64,000 nucleotides of DNA from the NCBI RefSeq assembly GCF_021502585.1, contig NZ_JAKFGM010000003.1, forward strand, positions 310,001 through 374,000, given 5' to 3'. The DNA is from Sphingomonas cremea (GTDB lineage Bacteria > Pseudomonadota > Alphaproteobacteria > Sphingomonadales > Sphingomonadaceae). This document shows positions 24,594 through 31,725 of the stretch, one piece after another. The position numbers and the translations under genes were made by a program. Each line of letters begins with the position of its first letter. Position 1 is the first letter of the stretch. The notes below the pieces were generated by a model. That model did not search any database and was not told where the DNA came from. It saw only the letters and a program-made list of their open reading frames with translations.

Positions 24594-25631
24594 ATGACCA
24601 ACAAGCGAGAAATCATGCCAAAATCCGGGAATCAAAGATCGGATCATGCAAACCGCAAGGTGGTCGTCATTGCTTATGATGGCCTGACGCTGTTTGAATT
24701 CGGGATAGCAACCGAGGTATTCGGCCTGAATCGCCCCGAGGTTGAGGACTGGTACCGATATTGCGTCGTGGCCGCCGAACCTGGGCTCCTCACAGCAACG
24801 GGCGGCGTGAAATTGGCTGTCGACGGTGGATTGGAACTCCTGTCCGATGTGGGAACCATCATCGTCCCTGGCTGGCGTGGCGCCGAAGCTGTTGTACCAA
24901 AATCCCTGGTGACGGCCTTATGTGCAGCCCATGCCGCTGGAGCCCGGCTAGTTTCGATCTGCTCCGGCGTTTTCGTCCTGGCCGCGACGGGCCTGCTTGA
25001 TGGCCGAAGGGCAACGACCCACTGGCGGTACACGGACGCCTTGGCTCGCCAATACCCCGAAATCAATATTGAGCCGGATGTACTCTATGTTGACGAAGGG
25101 GACGTGCTGACCTCCGCGGGAAGCGCGGCAGGGATCGATCTTTGCCTGCACATTGTACGTAACGACCATGGCCCTGAAGTGGCGAACCTGATCGCCAGGC
25201 GCCTGATCGTCCCCGCCCATCGCTCCGGTGGACAAGCCCAATATATCGAAATGCCCGTCCCTCCCGAGCACGAAGCGGGCCGGATCGGCTTGGTGCTGGA
25301 TCAAATGCGAAGCGCCCTGTCCGAGAGCCATTCGGTAGCCAGGCTGTCGAAATTGGCGGGCATGAGCAACCGCACGTTCCTCCGGCGATTTGAAGCCGCA
25401 ACGGGCATGACGCCTTCACGCTGGCTCATCCAGGAGCGCGTTCGGCGGGCACGGGAATTGCTCGAGGTTACGCGACTGCCAGTGGAAACCATTGCGGTGG
25501 ATTGTGGATTTGGCACGACTGCGACGATGCGCCATCACTTCCGCCGCTGTCTTTCAACAAGGCCGATCGATTATCGGTCGCAATTCTCCCGATCCGAACC
25601 AAGCGGTACAGCGATGACGAGACGTGGCTAG
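24594..25631 (+). CDS. ftrA: GlxA/FtrA-family AraC-type transcriptional regulator
   Basis: This is a 345-residue regulator with an N-terminal DJ-1/PfpI-like domain (about 21-200: VVVIAYDGLTLFEFGIATEVFG, then the nucleophile-elbow region SICSGVFVLAATGLLDGRRATTHW). A C-terminal AraC double HTH follows (about 235-335: ARLSKLAGMSNRTFLRRFEAATGMTPSRWL and VETIAVDCGFGTTATMRHHFRR). The DJ-1 domain probably binds a small amine or amide without catalysis. The start could be the ATG at 24594 or the one at 24615; neither has a strong ribosome site. It is divergent from the rhodanese gene, a pairing seen in other proteobacteria. It ends four bases from the tRNA-Leu 3' end. Confidence 0.9.
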   Translation: MTNKREIMPKSGNQRSDHANRKVVVIAYDGLTLFEFGIATEVFGLNRPEVEDWYRYCVVAAEPGLLTATGGVKLAVDGGLELLSDVGTIIVPGWRGAEAVVPKSLVTALCAAHAAGARLVSICSGVFVLAATGLLDGRRATTHWRYTDALARQYPEINIEPDVLYVDEGDVLTSAGSAAGIDLCLHIVRNDHGPEVANLIARRLIVPAHRSGGQAQYIEMPVPPEHEAGRIGLVLDQMRSALSESHSVARLSKLAGMSNRTFLRRFEAATGMTPSRWLIQERVRRARELLEVTRLPVETIAVDCGFGTTATMRHHFRRCLSTRPIDYRSQFSRSEPSGTAMTRRG

Positions 25632-25634
25632 CTA

Positions 25635-25721
25635 TGGTGCCCAGGAGAGGACTCGAACCTCCACGCCCTTGCGAGCGCCAGCACCTGAAGCTGGTGCGTC
25701 TACCAATTCCGCCACCTGGGC
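25635..25721 (-). tRNA. tRNA-Leu (anticodon CAG)
   Basis: This is a class II tRNA on the minus strand. The acceptor GCCCAGG pairs with CCTGGGC, discriminator A, with encoded CCA complementary to 25635-25637. The D-arm has GCGGAATTGGTAGACGC, the anticodon CAG is complementary to 25685-25687, the variable arm is TGGCGCTCGCAAGGGCG, and the T-arm is GAGGTTCGAGTCCTC. It closely matches E. coli CUG-reading tRNA-Leu. Its 3' end abuts the ftrA-type gene. Confidence 0.96.
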
Positions 25722-25787
25722 ACAGGAGCATCACATTTCAGGTAGGCGGCGGCGCTTAGAGGGCAGCGGCTGATTCTGTCAACAGCG

Positions 25788-26006
25788 TCATGCCGGGTTA
25801 TCATCGGGGACATATTCCAGCAGGTCGCCGGGCTGGCAGTCGAGCTGCTGGCAAATGGCTTCCAACGTGGTGAAACGCACGCCCTTCACCTTGCCAGACT
25901 TCAACAGGGACAGGTTCGCCTCCGTTATTCCGATGGCTTCGGCCAGATCCTTTGATCGCGCCTTGCGCAAGGCCAGCATGACGTCGAGCCGTACGACGAT
26001 CGCCAT
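25788..26006 (-). CDS. Small Cro/CI-type (YozG-like) HTH regulator
   Basis: This is a 72-residue protein that is one HTH domain: VRLDVMLALRKARSKDLAEAIGITEANLSLLKSGKVKGVRFTTLEAICQQLDCQPGDLLEY. This form is nearly always coupled to a DUF2975 membrane protein, and here its ATG shares one base with that gene's stop (TGATG). It probably represses its own operon through the perfect inverted repeat at 26513-26531. Confidence 0.92.
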   Translation of the reverse strand: MAIVVRLDVMLALRKARSKDLAEAIGITEANLSLLKSGKVKGVRFTTLEAICQQLDCQPGDLLEYVPDDNPA

Positions 26007-26503
26007 CAGACGATCTCCTCCAGCTCGACCTCAATGGCACGGGCCTGTTCCAGCATGCGGGCCAGGAGAAACAGGAAAAGTGCCCCCGCCAACATCAACA
26101 GGTCGCGTAGCTCGAATACCAGCGCAGTGCTTCCTCCACCCGATGAGATCGTCTCGGTAACGGCAATCACCGGCGGAGCAATCACGTCGATGAAGGTTGC
26201 CAAGAATAACCAGAAGGCGAATCCCCTGAACGCTTGAGTCACGCGCGGCCCAAATAGTGGGCCGTCGGCCACGGCGCTCAGCATCTGAGTGAGCCGCCAC
26301 AGAGCGATGATGAACAGTGCCAGCGTAACATCGACTATCGCGCGACCCAGCCAGCCCGGGCCCGCCGAATGCGCTTCGACGCGCAGCGGTCCTAGCTCGG
26401 GCCCGAACCGCCCCAACAGATAGATGGCCACGATCAACCCGATCGCGATCGTGACCGCGAGACGTAAGCGACGCGCCGAGCGGGCGATGGCGAAATTGTT
26501 CAT
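26006..26503 (-). CDS. DUF2975 family membrane protein
   Basis: This is a 165-residue protein with four predicted membrane helices (about 15-33, 58-78, 95-118 and 135-152) and a short basic N-terminus. The pattern and the overlapping downstream YozG-like HTH gene identify the DUF2975/HTH pair common in bacteria. By analogy with other membrane-protein/HTH pairs it may sequester or control the regulator, but its function is not known. GAGGT precedes the ATG at 26503. Transcription starts in the spacer shared with the aspartyl protease gene. Confidence 0.85.
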   Translation of the reverse strand: MNNFAIARSARRLRLAVTIAIGLIVAIYLLGRFGPELGPLRVEAHSAGPGWLGRAIVDVTLALFIIALWRLTQMLSAVADGPLFGPRVTQAFRGFAFWLFLATFIDVIAPPVIAVTETISSGGGSTALVFELRDLLMLAGALFLFLLARMLEQARAIEVELEEIV

Positions 26504-26512
26504 ATTGACCTC

Positions 26513-26531
26513 ATTATCGTTTTGCGATAAT
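26513..26531. promoter_or_regulatory. Perfect 7-5-7 inverted repeat, putative operator
   Basis: ATTATCG-TTTTG-CGATAAT lies in the 67-base spacer between the divergent DUF2975-HTH operon and the protease gene, ten bases from the DUF2975 start codon. A 19-base dyad with perfect 7-base arms in such an AT-rich promoter is a strong candidate for the binding site of the small HTH protein. Confidence 0.65.
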
Positions 26532-26570
26532 TTATTTCACATATACAGCATTCACTTAAAGGCAAACAAG

Positions 26571-27764
26571 ATGAAAATCCATAAGCGAATCGGTTTCGGC
26601 ATATTGTTGTTGGCAGCAGCGATGGGGCTGACGGCACAGGCCGCCTTCCCTCAAATTGCGACCCCCACGGTTACGGCGGTGGCCGACCGTTCCGCGGTGA
26701 TCTCGTTCGAGCTTTATCGCGGCAACCGGATGTTCCTGAAGGGGCGCATCAATGGCGTCGAGACCGCGATGGTCCTCGACAGCGGCGCAGGCGTGACCAC
26801 GCTTGACCGCGACTTTGCCCGCAAGATCGGATTGAAGGGCGGTCAGAAGATCGAAGCCCAGGGGACCGGCGGGACGCAGGAAGCCGAGCTATTCCAGAAT
26901 GTCACCATCGAAGCGGGCAACCTCAAGCTGTCCGAGGCAACCGTCGTCGCAATCGATCTAAGCCAGGTCGCAAAAGGGATCGGCCGTCCGATGCCGGTTA
27001 TCCTCGGCCGCGAGCTATTCATGAACAGCGTCATCGGAATTGACTATGATCGGAACGAGATGACGCTATCTCCTGCAAACGGATTCCTGGCCCCGGCCGG
27101 CGCGACCGAGGTCAAGCTGAAGCGGGAAGGCACGCTTCACTTCATCCCGATATCAATTGCCGGCCTGCCTCCTGTCGATGCTGCGTTCGATCTTGGCAAC
27201 GGCGGTGCGATCAGCGTCTCCAAGGAATATCATGAAGCGCACCCCCTGTTCGCTTCGCTTCCCTTCGCCATCAGCATGAGCGGCGGCGTTGGCGGCGTGC
27301 ACGAGATGAAGCGGATCACCTTGCCCAAGGTCGACATGGCCGGATTCTCTTTCGCCAGCGTTCCGGCCGACCTCGGCGCGCTTCCTGACGGCCCGTATGA
27401 GGACCGGGCCAATGTCGGGATCCAGATGTTCCGGCAGTTCAAGGTCACGCTCGACCTTGGTCACGACCGGCTGTGGCTTCAGCGCAATGCAAAGCCCGCG
27501 GATTTCTCGCGCGACCGCAGCGGCTTGTTCACCCTGCTGGAAGACGACCATTTCAACGTGATGCACGTGTCGCCTGGAAGCCCGGCTGACCGTGCCAACC
27601 TGAAGAAGGGCGACCGGCTGGTGGGGGTCGGCGGAGTGCGTGTCGGTCCGGGCTTCTTCGACGGGCCGCAGGGCAATTGGTCGAGGTCCGCGCCGGGCAC
27701 CAATGTCCAGCTGACCAAGTCCGATGGAGTGACCGTCACCCTAACCCTCGCCGACTATTTCTAA
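26571..27764 (+). CDS. Exported retropepsin-like aspartyl protease with PDZ domain
   Basis: This is a 397-residue protein with a signal peptide (1-25, ending AQA). A retropepsin-like domain follows, with the catalytic motif VLDSGAGVTTLD (D70) and the flap region. A second half-domain has the corresponding motif degenerated to FDLGNGGAISVS (D207). A C-terminal PDZ domain follows (about 320-385: HVSPGSPADRANLKKGDRLVGVGGV). Two-lobed aspartyl proteases with PDZ occur across sphingomonads and act in the periplasm. Loss of the second DTG/DSG motif means activity may depend on dimerisation or be absent. The ATG at 26571 has AAAGG eight bases before it. Confidence 0.85.
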   Translation: MKIHKRIGFGILLLAAAMGLTAQAAFPQIATPTVTAVADRSAVISFELYRGNRMFLKGRINGVETAMVLDSGAGVTTLDRDFARKIGLKGGQKIEAQGTGGTQEAELFQNVTIEAGNLKLSEATVVAIDLSQVAKGIGRPMPVILGRELFMNSVIGIDYDRNEMTLSPANGFLAPAGATEVKLKREGTLHFIPISIAGLPPVDAAFDLGNGGAISVSKEYHEAHPLFASLPFAISMSGGVGGVHEMKRITLPKVDMAGFSFASVPADLGALPDGPYEDRANVGIQMFRQFKVTLDLGHDRLWLQRNAKPADFSRDRSGLFTLLEDDHFNVMHVSPGSPADRANLKKGDRLVGVGGVRVGPGFFDGPQGNWSRSAPGTNVQLTKSDGVTVTLTLADYF

Positions 27765-27863
27765 TCGGTCATCGCGAACGGCCCGCGCCCCTCTTGCCAG
27801 CGGGGGCCGCTTGGCCCAAGTGCTGCGCCGATTCCACAGCGCATGTGGCCAAGGACTGATTCC

Positions 27864-28805
27864 ATGAGGAACCCCGGCACCCCGCCCCTAGTCACCATTT
27901 TCGGCGGCGGCGGCTTCATTGGCCGCTATGTTTGCGAAGCGTTGATGAAGAGCGGCGCGCGCCTCCGCGTTGCTGAACGCAACCCGCGCCGCGCCTGGTA
28001 TCTCCAGCCGCTCGGCCAGGTCGGGCAAGTGTCGGCCATCGCCGCCGATCTTGGCCGGCCGGAAACAATCTCCAGGGCCGTCGCGGGCGCCGATGCGGTC
28101 ATCAACCTCGTCGGCATCTTCAAGGGCAACCTTGATCGGATCCATGACCGTGGTGCAGCTGAGCTTGCGGCTGCAGCGAAAGCAGCGGGCGCCAAGGCTT
28201 TCGTCCAGGTCAGTGCCATTGGCGCGGACGTGAATTCGCCGTCCGACTATGGCCGTACCAAGGGCAAAGGCGAACAATCGGTCCGTGCCGCTTTTCCGAA
28301 GGCGACAATCATCCGCCCGAGCGTGGTTTTCGGGCCCGAGGACAATTTCACCAATCGTTTCGCCGCGATGGCAGGCTTGCCGCTTGTGCCGGTGATTGCG
28401 CCCACGACCCGCTTCCAGCCGCTCTATGTCCGCGACCTGGCCGGTGCGATTGCGGCGGCTGCGCTCGATCCCAAAACCCATGGTGGAAAGACCTATGAGC
28501 TGGCTGGACCCGAAGTCATCTCGATGCGCGAGCTAATCGCCAACATCGCTGAGTTGGCCGGCCATCATCCCGACTTAGTCGACGTGCCCGACTTCATTGC
28601 CGCGGGCATGGCGACGCTTGGCTTCCTGCCCGGCGCGCCACTGACCCGCGACCAGTGGCTGATGCTGCAGCGGGACAATGTCGCCGGCGGTGAGCTGCCG
28701 GGGTTCAAGGCATTCGGGATATCCCCAACCCCGCTCGACGCGGTCGCCCCGGAATGGCTCGGTCGTTATCACAAGGGCGGCCGTTTCGCCGCCCGAGCCG
28801 CATAA
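27864..28805 (+). CDS. NDUFA9-like NAD(P)-binding protein (SDR/complex I assembly type)
   Basis: This is a 313-residue atypical short-chain dehydrogenase. The N-terminal Rossmann motif is TIFGGGGFIGRYVCEALMKSGARLRVAERNP (GGGGFIG at 14-20), followed by ADAVINLVGIF, FVQVSAIGADVNSPSDYGRTKGKGE with a conserved Tyr and Lys, and IIRPSVVFGPEDNFTNRF. This is the pattern of mitochondrial complex I subunit NDUFA9 and its alphaproteobacterial relatives. AAGGA at 27851-27855 fixes the ATG at 27864. It is 12 bases upstream of uppP. A role in respiratory complex I stability or quinone metabolism is suggested by family only. Confidence 0.88.
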   Translation: MRNPGTPPLVTIFGGGGFIGRYVCEALMKSGARLRVAERNPRRAWYLQPLGQVGQVSAIAADLGRPETISRAVAGADAVINLVGIFKGNLDRIHDRGAAELAAAAKAAGAKAFVQVSAIGADVNSPSDYGRTKGKGEQSVRAAFPKATIIRPSVVFGPEDNFTNRFAAMAGLPLVPVIAPTTRFQPLYVRDLAGAIAAAALDPKTHGGKTYELAGPEVISMRELIANIAELAGHHPDLVDVPDFIAAGMATLGFLPGAPLTRDQWLMLQRDNVAGGELPGFKAFGISPTPLDAVAPEWLGRYHKGGRFAARAA

Positions 28806-28817
28806 CGAGCACCGGTA

Positions 28818-29618
28818 GTGCCCATTCTCCTGCTGGTCATCATCCTCGGCATTGTCGAGGGCATCACCGAATATCTGCCGGTTTCCTCGACCGGCCACCT
28901 AATTCTCGCAACCGAGTTGCTTGGCTTCGACGCCGACAAATGGGCGCTGTTCAATATCGCCATCCAGCCGGGTGCGATCCTTGCCATTCTCGTTCTCTAT
29001 TGGCGGACCTTCCGCGATGTCCTAATCGGTCTGTGGCATCGCGAACCGTCCGCCTTTGCCTTCGTCCGCAACTTGCTGGTCGCCTTCATTCCGGCGGTGG
29101 TGATCGGCCTCGCGATCGGCGACTATATCGAGCTTCTGCTCGGTAATGCGGTGGTCGTTGCGGTTTCGCTGATCCTCGGCGGCGTGGCGATCCTGTTCAT
29201 CGAATGGTGGGCCAAGCCGACCGACAGCGGCGGCGTCGCCAACGTAACCCTCCGCCACTCGATCGGTATCGGCCTGGTCCAGTGCCTCGCGATGATCCCG
29301 GGGGTCAGCCGTTCGGGCGCGACCATCCTTGGCGCAATGGCGATGGGGGTCGACCGCAAGACTGCGGCCGAGTTCAGCTTCTTCCTGGCAGTTCCCACCC
29401 TGACCGGCGCGACCGCGCTGCAGCTTTACAAGCACGGGGGCACGATGGAGTCGGGCATGGGCGGCTGGATCCTGATCGGCAGCCTGGTCTCGTTCGTGGT
29501 CGCGGTCGTGGTGGTGAAGGCCTTCGTTTCAATCATCCAGCGCTACGGCTTCGCCCCCTTCGCCTGGTACCGTATCATCGCCGGCGCGGTGGCGCTGATC
29601 TGGCTTGCGATGTGCTAA
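28818..29618 (+). CDS. uppP: Undecaprenyl-diphosphatase UppP (BacA)
   Basis: This is a 266-residue polytopic membrane enzyme that dephosphorylates undecaprenyl diphosphate to recycle the lipid carrier for peptidoglycan and O-antigen. Both catalytic blocks are present: EGITEYLPVSSTGHLIL near the start and MIPGVSRSGATILGAM in the middle. Eight membrane helices are apparent. The gene starts with GTG at 28818, twelve bases after the preceding gene. Overexpression in the family gives bacitracin tolerance. Confidence 0.97.
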   Translation: MPILLLVIILGIVEGITEYLPVSSTGHLILATELLGFDADKWALFNIAIQPGAILAILVLYWRTFRDVLIGLWHREPSAFAFVRNLLVAFIPAVVIGLAIGDYIELLLGNAVVVAVSLILGGVAILFIEWWAKPTDSGGVANVTLRHSIGIGLVQCLAMIPGVSRSGATILGAMAMGVDRKTAAEFSFFLAVPTLTGATALQLYKHGGTMESGMGGWILIGSLVSFVVAVVVVKAFVSIIQRYGFAPFAWYRIIAGAVALIWLAMC

Positions 29619-29649
29619 GGTCGGGCTAGTTGCCAAGCGGGGGGATTTG

Positions 29650-30219
29650 ATGAGAGCTGCAATTATCGCTGTATCGCTGGCGGCGCTGCTAGCCGGGCAG
29701 GCAAAATCTGCGGAGCCCGAGGCTCCAACTACCTCGCTTCGGGCTCCCGATCCTGCCGCCGTCGACGCAGCAGTGCTGATGCTTGAGGCACAGGATTTCG
29801 AGGCCCAGATATTGAGCACCACCGACGTGATGATCGAAGGCATGGTCGCGGTGCAAATCGAGCAGCTCCAGAAGAGTTCCGACGAGCCCATCCCGGACGA
29901 CTTCCTGACCTCTTTCCGCCAGACAATGCGCGAACATGCGACCGGAACGATGAAGGCGAAGATGCCGTCCATCAAACGGCAGGCGGCCGAAATCTATGCA
30001 CGGGAATTTACCGTAGCCGAATTGCAAAGGATGGCTGAAATTGCGGGCGATCCCGTCATGGTGAAGTCCCGCGCTAAAGGGCAGGCGTTATCCTCGCAGC
30101 TGATGCTGGTGGGGATGAATGCGATGCGCGAATCCCAGGAGGAGCTGAAACAGAAGCTCGAACAGATGGTGCGGGACTATGCCAAGAAGGCCGGACTCAC
30201 TATCGACGACAATAGCTGA
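29650..30219 (+). CDS. Secreted DUF2059-domain protein
   Basis: This is a 189-residue exported protein. The signal peptide is MRAAIIAVSLAALLAGQAKSA. Residues 50-180 are helical and contain the DUF2059 hallmark FTVAELQRMAEIAGDPVMVKSRAKGQ. The ATG at 29650 is preceded by GGGG at 29641-29644; an ATG at 29605 lies inside uppP. It is the first of two small secreted proteins between uppP and the FzlA-like gene. The function of the domain is unknown. Confidence 0.85.
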   Translation: MRAAIIAVSLAALLAGQAKSAEPEAPTTSLRAPDPAAVDAAVLMLEAQDFEAQILSTTDVMIEGMVAVQIEQLQKSSDEPIPDDFLTSFRQTMREHATGTMKAKMPSIKRQAAEIYAREFTVAELQRMAEIAGDPVMVKSRAKGQALSSQLMLVGMNAMRESQEELKQKLEQMVRDYAKKAGLTIDDNS

Positions 30220-30309
30220 CGCGCCGCCATTGGCCGGGCGCGTACAATCCAAGATATTGACCCCAAAGCAAAATTGGCCATCCTAGCACCGACTCGCAGG
30301 AGATTGATC

Positions 30310-30732
30310 ATGCGTGCCTATTGGATCGCCCTGCCCCTGATTATTGCCGCAACGCCGGCGGTGGCCGCTCCCGCGGTGCCGCAGCTTCCGCCCGAGCTCA
30401 GCGATCCGGCGATGGCTGACAAGCTCGGCCGAATGGCGGGCGTGTTGACCAAATCCCTGATGGACCTGCCTGTCGGCGAGCTGGAGGCAGCGGTGCAGGG
30501 CCGGCCGGCGACAGCGGCGGACAAGGCCAAGCGGGTTCGCGATAGCATCGGCGGCCCCGAGGCCGAGCAACGCGTCCAGGCCGAAGTCGCGCAATCGGGC
30601 CGGCAAATGCAGGCGATGAGCAAGGCACTGGTTGCGTCGCTACCGGCAATCATGGCCGCGCTCGACCAGGCAGAGAAGCAGCTCGAAAGGGCGACGGCCA
30701 ACCTTCCCGACCCGACTTACCCCAAACGATAA
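30310..30732 (+). CDS. Small secreted protein, unknown function
   Basis: This is a 140-residue protein with signal peptide MRAYWIALPLIIAATPAVAA. The mature part is helical and charged (ELSDPAMADKLGRMAGVLTKSLMDLPVGELEAAVQGR, then QVQAEVAQSGRQMQAMSKAL) and ends in PDPTYPKR. AGGAGA at 30298-30303 marks the ATG at 30310. It has no recognisable domain. It resembles its upstream neighbour in size, export and helical content, so the two may be periplasmic paralogues of different age. Confidence 0.75.
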   Translation: MRAYWIALPLIIAATPAVAAPAVPQLPPELSDPAMADKLGRMAGVLTKSLMDLPVGELEAAVQGRPATAADKAKRVRDSIGGPEAEQRVQAEVAQSGRQMQAMSKALVASLPAIMAALDQAEKQLERATANLPDPTYPKR

Positions 30733-30789
30733 ATTTTTGTGGGATGCGCGGTGGACTGAATCGCCGCCCTCGCTAAAGCTGACCCATCC

Positions 30790-31461
30790 ATGTGGCAGTT
30801 GTTTCAATTCCCCCTATGTCCTTTTTCCCGCAAGGTCCGGCTCGTCCTGGGCGAGAAAGGGATTGCGCATGAGCTGGTGCGCGAAAATCCTTGGGAGCGG
30901 CGCGACGAGTTCATTGACCTCAATCCCGCCGGCGAAACCCCGGTGCTCGTCGATTCGACTGCCGGCATCACGCTGATCGGCAGCCAGCCGATCGTCGAAT
31001 ATTTCGAAGAGACAGTCGACAAAATGCCGATGATCCACGGCAATGCGGTCGCCCGGGCCGAAATCCGCCGCCTCACCGCATGGTTCGATGAGAAATTGTT
31101 CCGCGAAGTGGTCGAGCCCTTGATGCACGAGCGGATGAGGAAGCGGTTGGTCAGCCGCGAGAGCCCAGACACCCGCGTGCTGCGTGAGGCGATGCGGATC
31201 GCCAACGGCCACCTCGACTATCTCGACTATCTCCTCGACCACCGCCGCTGGATCGCTGGCGCGGGCCTGAGCCTGGCCGACTTCACCGCAGCAGCGCATC
31301 TGAGCGTGATCGACTATCTCGGCGCGCTCGATTGGCGCGGGCACAAGCAGACCAAGGATTGGTATGCCGTCATGAAGTCGCGGCCTGCGTTCCGCCCGCT
31401 GCTGGGCGAACGGATGGAAGTGATCGTGCCCCCCGCGCACTACGATAAAGTCGACTTCTGA
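30790..31461 (+). CDS. fzlA: GST-fold protein similar to the FtsZ-binding division factor FzlA
   Basis: This is a 223-residue glutathione S-transferase-like protein. The thioredoxin half (1-80) has PLCPFSRKVRLVLGEKG, NPAGETPVLV and IVEYFEET. The helical half contains WIAGAGLSLADFTAAAHLSVIDYLG. The C-terminal tail MEVIVPPAHYDKVDF is the feature of alphaproteobacterial FzlA, whose C-terminus is needed for regulating FtsZ curvature and constriction. I base the name on recall of that tail and of the N-terminal FPLCPFSRKVRL block, so an ordinary GST remains possible. It stands alone downstream of two secreted proteins. Confidence 0.75.
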   Translation: MWQLFQFPLCPFSRKVRLVLGEKGIAHELVRENPWERRDEFIDLNPAGETPVLVDSTAGITLIGSQPIVEYFEETVDKMPMIHGNAVARAEIRRLTAWFDEKLFREVVEPLMHERMRKRLVSRESPDTRVLREAMRIANGHLDYLDYLLDHRRWIAGAGLSLADFTAAAHLSVIDYLGALDWRGHKQTKDWYAVMKSRPAFRPLLGERMEVIVPPAHYDKVDF

Positions 31462-31469
31462 CACTCCTT

Positions 31470-31496
31470 AAGTTCACTAAAGTCACAAAAGTCACG
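31470..31496. repeat. Three tandem 9-bp units after the FzlA-like gene
   Basis: AAGTTCACT, AAAGTCACA and AAAGTCACG follow each other without gaps, nine bases past the FzlA-like stop. They open a 262-base spacer (31462-31723) that otherwise holds only the MarR promoter. A short reading frame runs on the other strand through it (31492-31683), but it shows no family and I regard it as non-coding. The spacer may belong to a dispersed repeat family. Confidence 0.5.
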
Positions 31497-31687
31497 GGAT
31501 GAGGCGCCATTTTGCCGGTTTCCCGTCCCTCAAAACCCAGTTCATCCCAACGATGCGAAACAGCCGCGCCAGCCATCCCACACGAAAACATTTGTAGGAC
31601 AGGAAAATCGATCTTGCGCCGGCCTCGCTTTGCGCAGGCCGATCCCTGTTGGCGAAGTCTTGGCGCTCACAGGGCCGACGCACGGTG

Positions 31688-31716
31688 TTGACAGAGCGCG
31701 CAGTGCATTTTATATA
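31688..31716 (+). promoter_or_regulatory. Sigma-70-type promoter of the MarR gene (leaderless)
   Basis: The -35 box TTGACA (31688-31693) is a perfect consensus, the spacer is 17 bases, and the -10 box is TATATA (31711-31716). The expected start point is 31723-31724, on or next to the A of the marR ATG at 31724. The transcript would therefore have essentially no 5' untranslated region, and no ribosome site precedes the ATG. Confidence 0.75.
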
Positions 31717-31725
31717 ACATGTTAT
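31714..31725. promoter_or_regulatory. MarR-type operator overlapping -10 box and start codon
   Basis: ATAACATGTTAT is a perfect 12-base palindrome. It overlaps the last three bases of the -10 box and the first two of the ATG. The AT-rich dyad with a central CATG suits a MarR dimer, and occupancy would block both RNA polymerase and the message start, giving tight autorepression. Confidence 0.7.

Noticed and set aside
25635-25721. tRNA-Leu as an intact attachment site with flanking duplication
   Set aside because: No second copy of the tRNA 3' segment was found near the other end of the accessory block and no integrase is present.
27785-27830. GC-rich inverted segment after the aspartyl protease gene
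   Set aside because: Only a 5-bp stem with a large loop and no T-run.
31492-31683. 63-codon minus-strand frame in the spacer before marR
   Set aside because: No ribosome site and no family; it runs through a probable repeat element, so I treat it as non-coding.
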